Source: Victivallales bacterium (GTDB taxonomy: Bacteria; Verrucomicrobiota; Lentisphaeria; Oligosphaerales; Oligosphaeraceae). Taken from it: a stretch of 7,690 nucleotides of DNA. The position numbers were made by a program, and so were the translations under genes. Numbering within the stretch: the first letter of the stretch is position 1; each line of letters starts with the position of its first letter. This document shows positions 6,788-7,690 of the stretch, piece after piece. The stretch is from assembly GCA_017963875.1 (NCBI GenBank), contig JAGCTA010000312.1:1-7690 (forward strand). Reading direction: 5' to 3'. The notes below the pieces were generated by a model that was not told the DNA's origin, searched no databases, and saw nothing but the letters and a program-made list of their open reading frames with translations.

Positions 6788-7642
6788 ATGAACCTGAAGA
6801 AACTGTTTGGTGGACTTCTTGCTGCTGCGGTTTTCGCTGGCATGACTGTCATGGCACAGGAAGCAGAGAAAAGCGAATGGATGCCTGAATTTGACTTTAA
6901 CATGAAGTATGCCTCTCGTTACCTTTCCAAAGGCAAAGTCGTCAACCCCAAAAAGATGTTGTTCTTTGATGCCAGCCTGTCACTGCAGGGCTTCTATGGC
7001 GGCATCTGGATTGCTGATGACTGGAATGACTACTACAGAGAATCTGGCATTGTCGGCGAACCCGAAGAAATCGACTACTACTTCGGCTATGGCTATACCT
7101 TTGAAGAACTGCCTGTCATCGACAGTTTGTCCCTCGACCTTTGCGTTTCATACTATGATTATCCGAAGCGCACAGGTTGGCAGTGCAAAGGCGAGCAGCA
7201 GTGGGAATATGCTCTGAGCCTGAATGCTGGCGTTTTCCTGAACCCTGGCATCAAACTCTGCTGGGATTCCGAGAATGAAATCTGGTATGGTAACTTCAAT
7301 GCTGGATGGGACTACAACTTCAAGGACGAAGGCATTGAGGCTTTGACGTTCAATACTGGGCTTGAACTCTGGTGGGGCAACAGCAAGTTCTTCTATAACG
7401 GCGGTCGCGATATCACCTTCACGACTCTTTGCTGGAATATGCAACTTGACTATGCTATCACAGACAACATTACCATCTCTCCATTCGCGACGCTGGCATG
7501 GGCTTTGAACCACAACTATCGCGAAGCCTGGAAGGATGGATGGTTTATGGATGAAGACGGAGACTTGTGGCGTTATGCCAACCCCAATGCCAAGAAAGGC
7601 ATGAACACGCTGTATGGTATCAAGATCGATTTCTGCTTCTAA
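6788..7642 (+). CDS. Predicted small outer-membrane beta-barrel protein
   Basis: A 284-residue protein with a clear Sec signal peptide: Lys4-Lys5, a hydrophobic Ala/Leu/Val core to about residue 20, and a VMA cleavage site after Ala23. The mature part is rich in Trp, Tyr, Phe, Gly and Asn in alternating short stretches with acidic, turn-like loops, and it ends in Phe (IDFCF), as expected of barrels recognised by the BAM machinery. The early segment with YASRYLSKG, followed by a GFYGGIW strand, loosely resembles the conserved hypothetical barrel proteins of the gcw_chp (TIGR02001) type, but this is by eye only. The role could be a small porin or a structural surface protein; no substrate can be assigned. 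The frame is open 71 codons further upstream, but the ATG at 6788 is chosen because the signal peptide begins there and CGGAGA precedes it by 7 bases. It is transcribed divergently from the mutase. The 48 bases after its stop show no clear terminator. Confidence 0.8.
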   Translation: MNLKKLFGGLLAAAVFAGMTVMAQEAEKSEWMPEFDFNMKYASRYLSKGKVVNPKKMLFFDASLSLQGFYGGIWIADDWNDYYRESGIVGEPEEIDYYFGYGYTFEELPVIDSLSLDLCVSYYDYPKRTGWQCKGEQQWEYALSLNAGVFLNPGIKLCWDSENEIWYGNFNAGWDYNFKDEGIEALTFNTGLELWWGNSKFFYNGGRDITFTTLCWNMQLDYAITDNITISPFATLAWALNHNYREAWKDGWFMDEDGDLWRYANPNAKKGMNTLYGIKIDFCF

Positions 7643-7690
7643 TCCTAAGTTGAAATCTTTCACAATACGGTCTTAAAACAGAAGCGCCCC

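Overview
The window reads as a chromosomal segment of a Gram-negative bacterium, most likely of the PVC superphylum (a Lentisphaerae- or Verrucomicrobia-like gut or rumen organism). This is inferred from three things seen together: an ECF-type sigma factor translationally overlapping a single-pass Ser/Thr protein kinase, a cytoplasmic plant-glycan glycosidase, and a signal-peptide-bearing beta-barrel protein ending in Phe. No rRNA or other taxonomic marker is present, so the assignment is tentative. I see no tRNA, rRNA, CRISPR array, insertion sequence or phage gene.

Layout. (1) 1-531, plus strand: the 3' part of an unrecognised, basic, helix-rich protein whose 5' end lies outside the window. 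(2) 532-639: a short gap between convergent genes with one weak hairpin. (3) 640-2455, minus strand: a sigma factor (1847-2455) followed by a transmembrane Ser/Thr kinase (640-1854), the two overlapping by 8 bases. (4) 2537-4768, minus strand: an alpha-L-rhamnosidase of family GH78, ending 81 bases before the sigma factor and possibly co-transcribed with it. (5) 4769-4970: a non-coding gap with six tandem 9-bp TGGGACNNN units facing four degenerate inverted units, able to form a long imperfect hairpin. (6) 4971-6518, minus strand: a phosphomannomutase/phosphoglucomutase. (7) 6519-6787: a divergent, AT-rich intergenic region with a candidate extended -10 promoter, a small palindrome and possible leader hairpins. 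(8) 6788-7642, plus strand: a small predicted outer-membrane beta-barrel protein. The last 48 bases (7643-7690) show no gene and no clear terminator.

How the genes may work together. All genes from the mutase to the kinase run in the same direction. The mutase interconverts hexose 1- and 6-phosphates, and the GH78 enzyme would release L-rhamnose from oligosaccharides inside the cell. The sigma factor/kinase pair looks like a signalling module in which a periplasmic C-terminal domain could sense an envelope or nutrient cue and the cytoplasmic kinase could act on the neighbouring sigma factor. No anti-sigma gene is visible. A link between this module and the rhamnosidase is inference from adjacency only. 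The two observations most worth a second look are the sigma-kinase pair and the 9-bp-periodic inverted repeat in front of the rhamnosidase.
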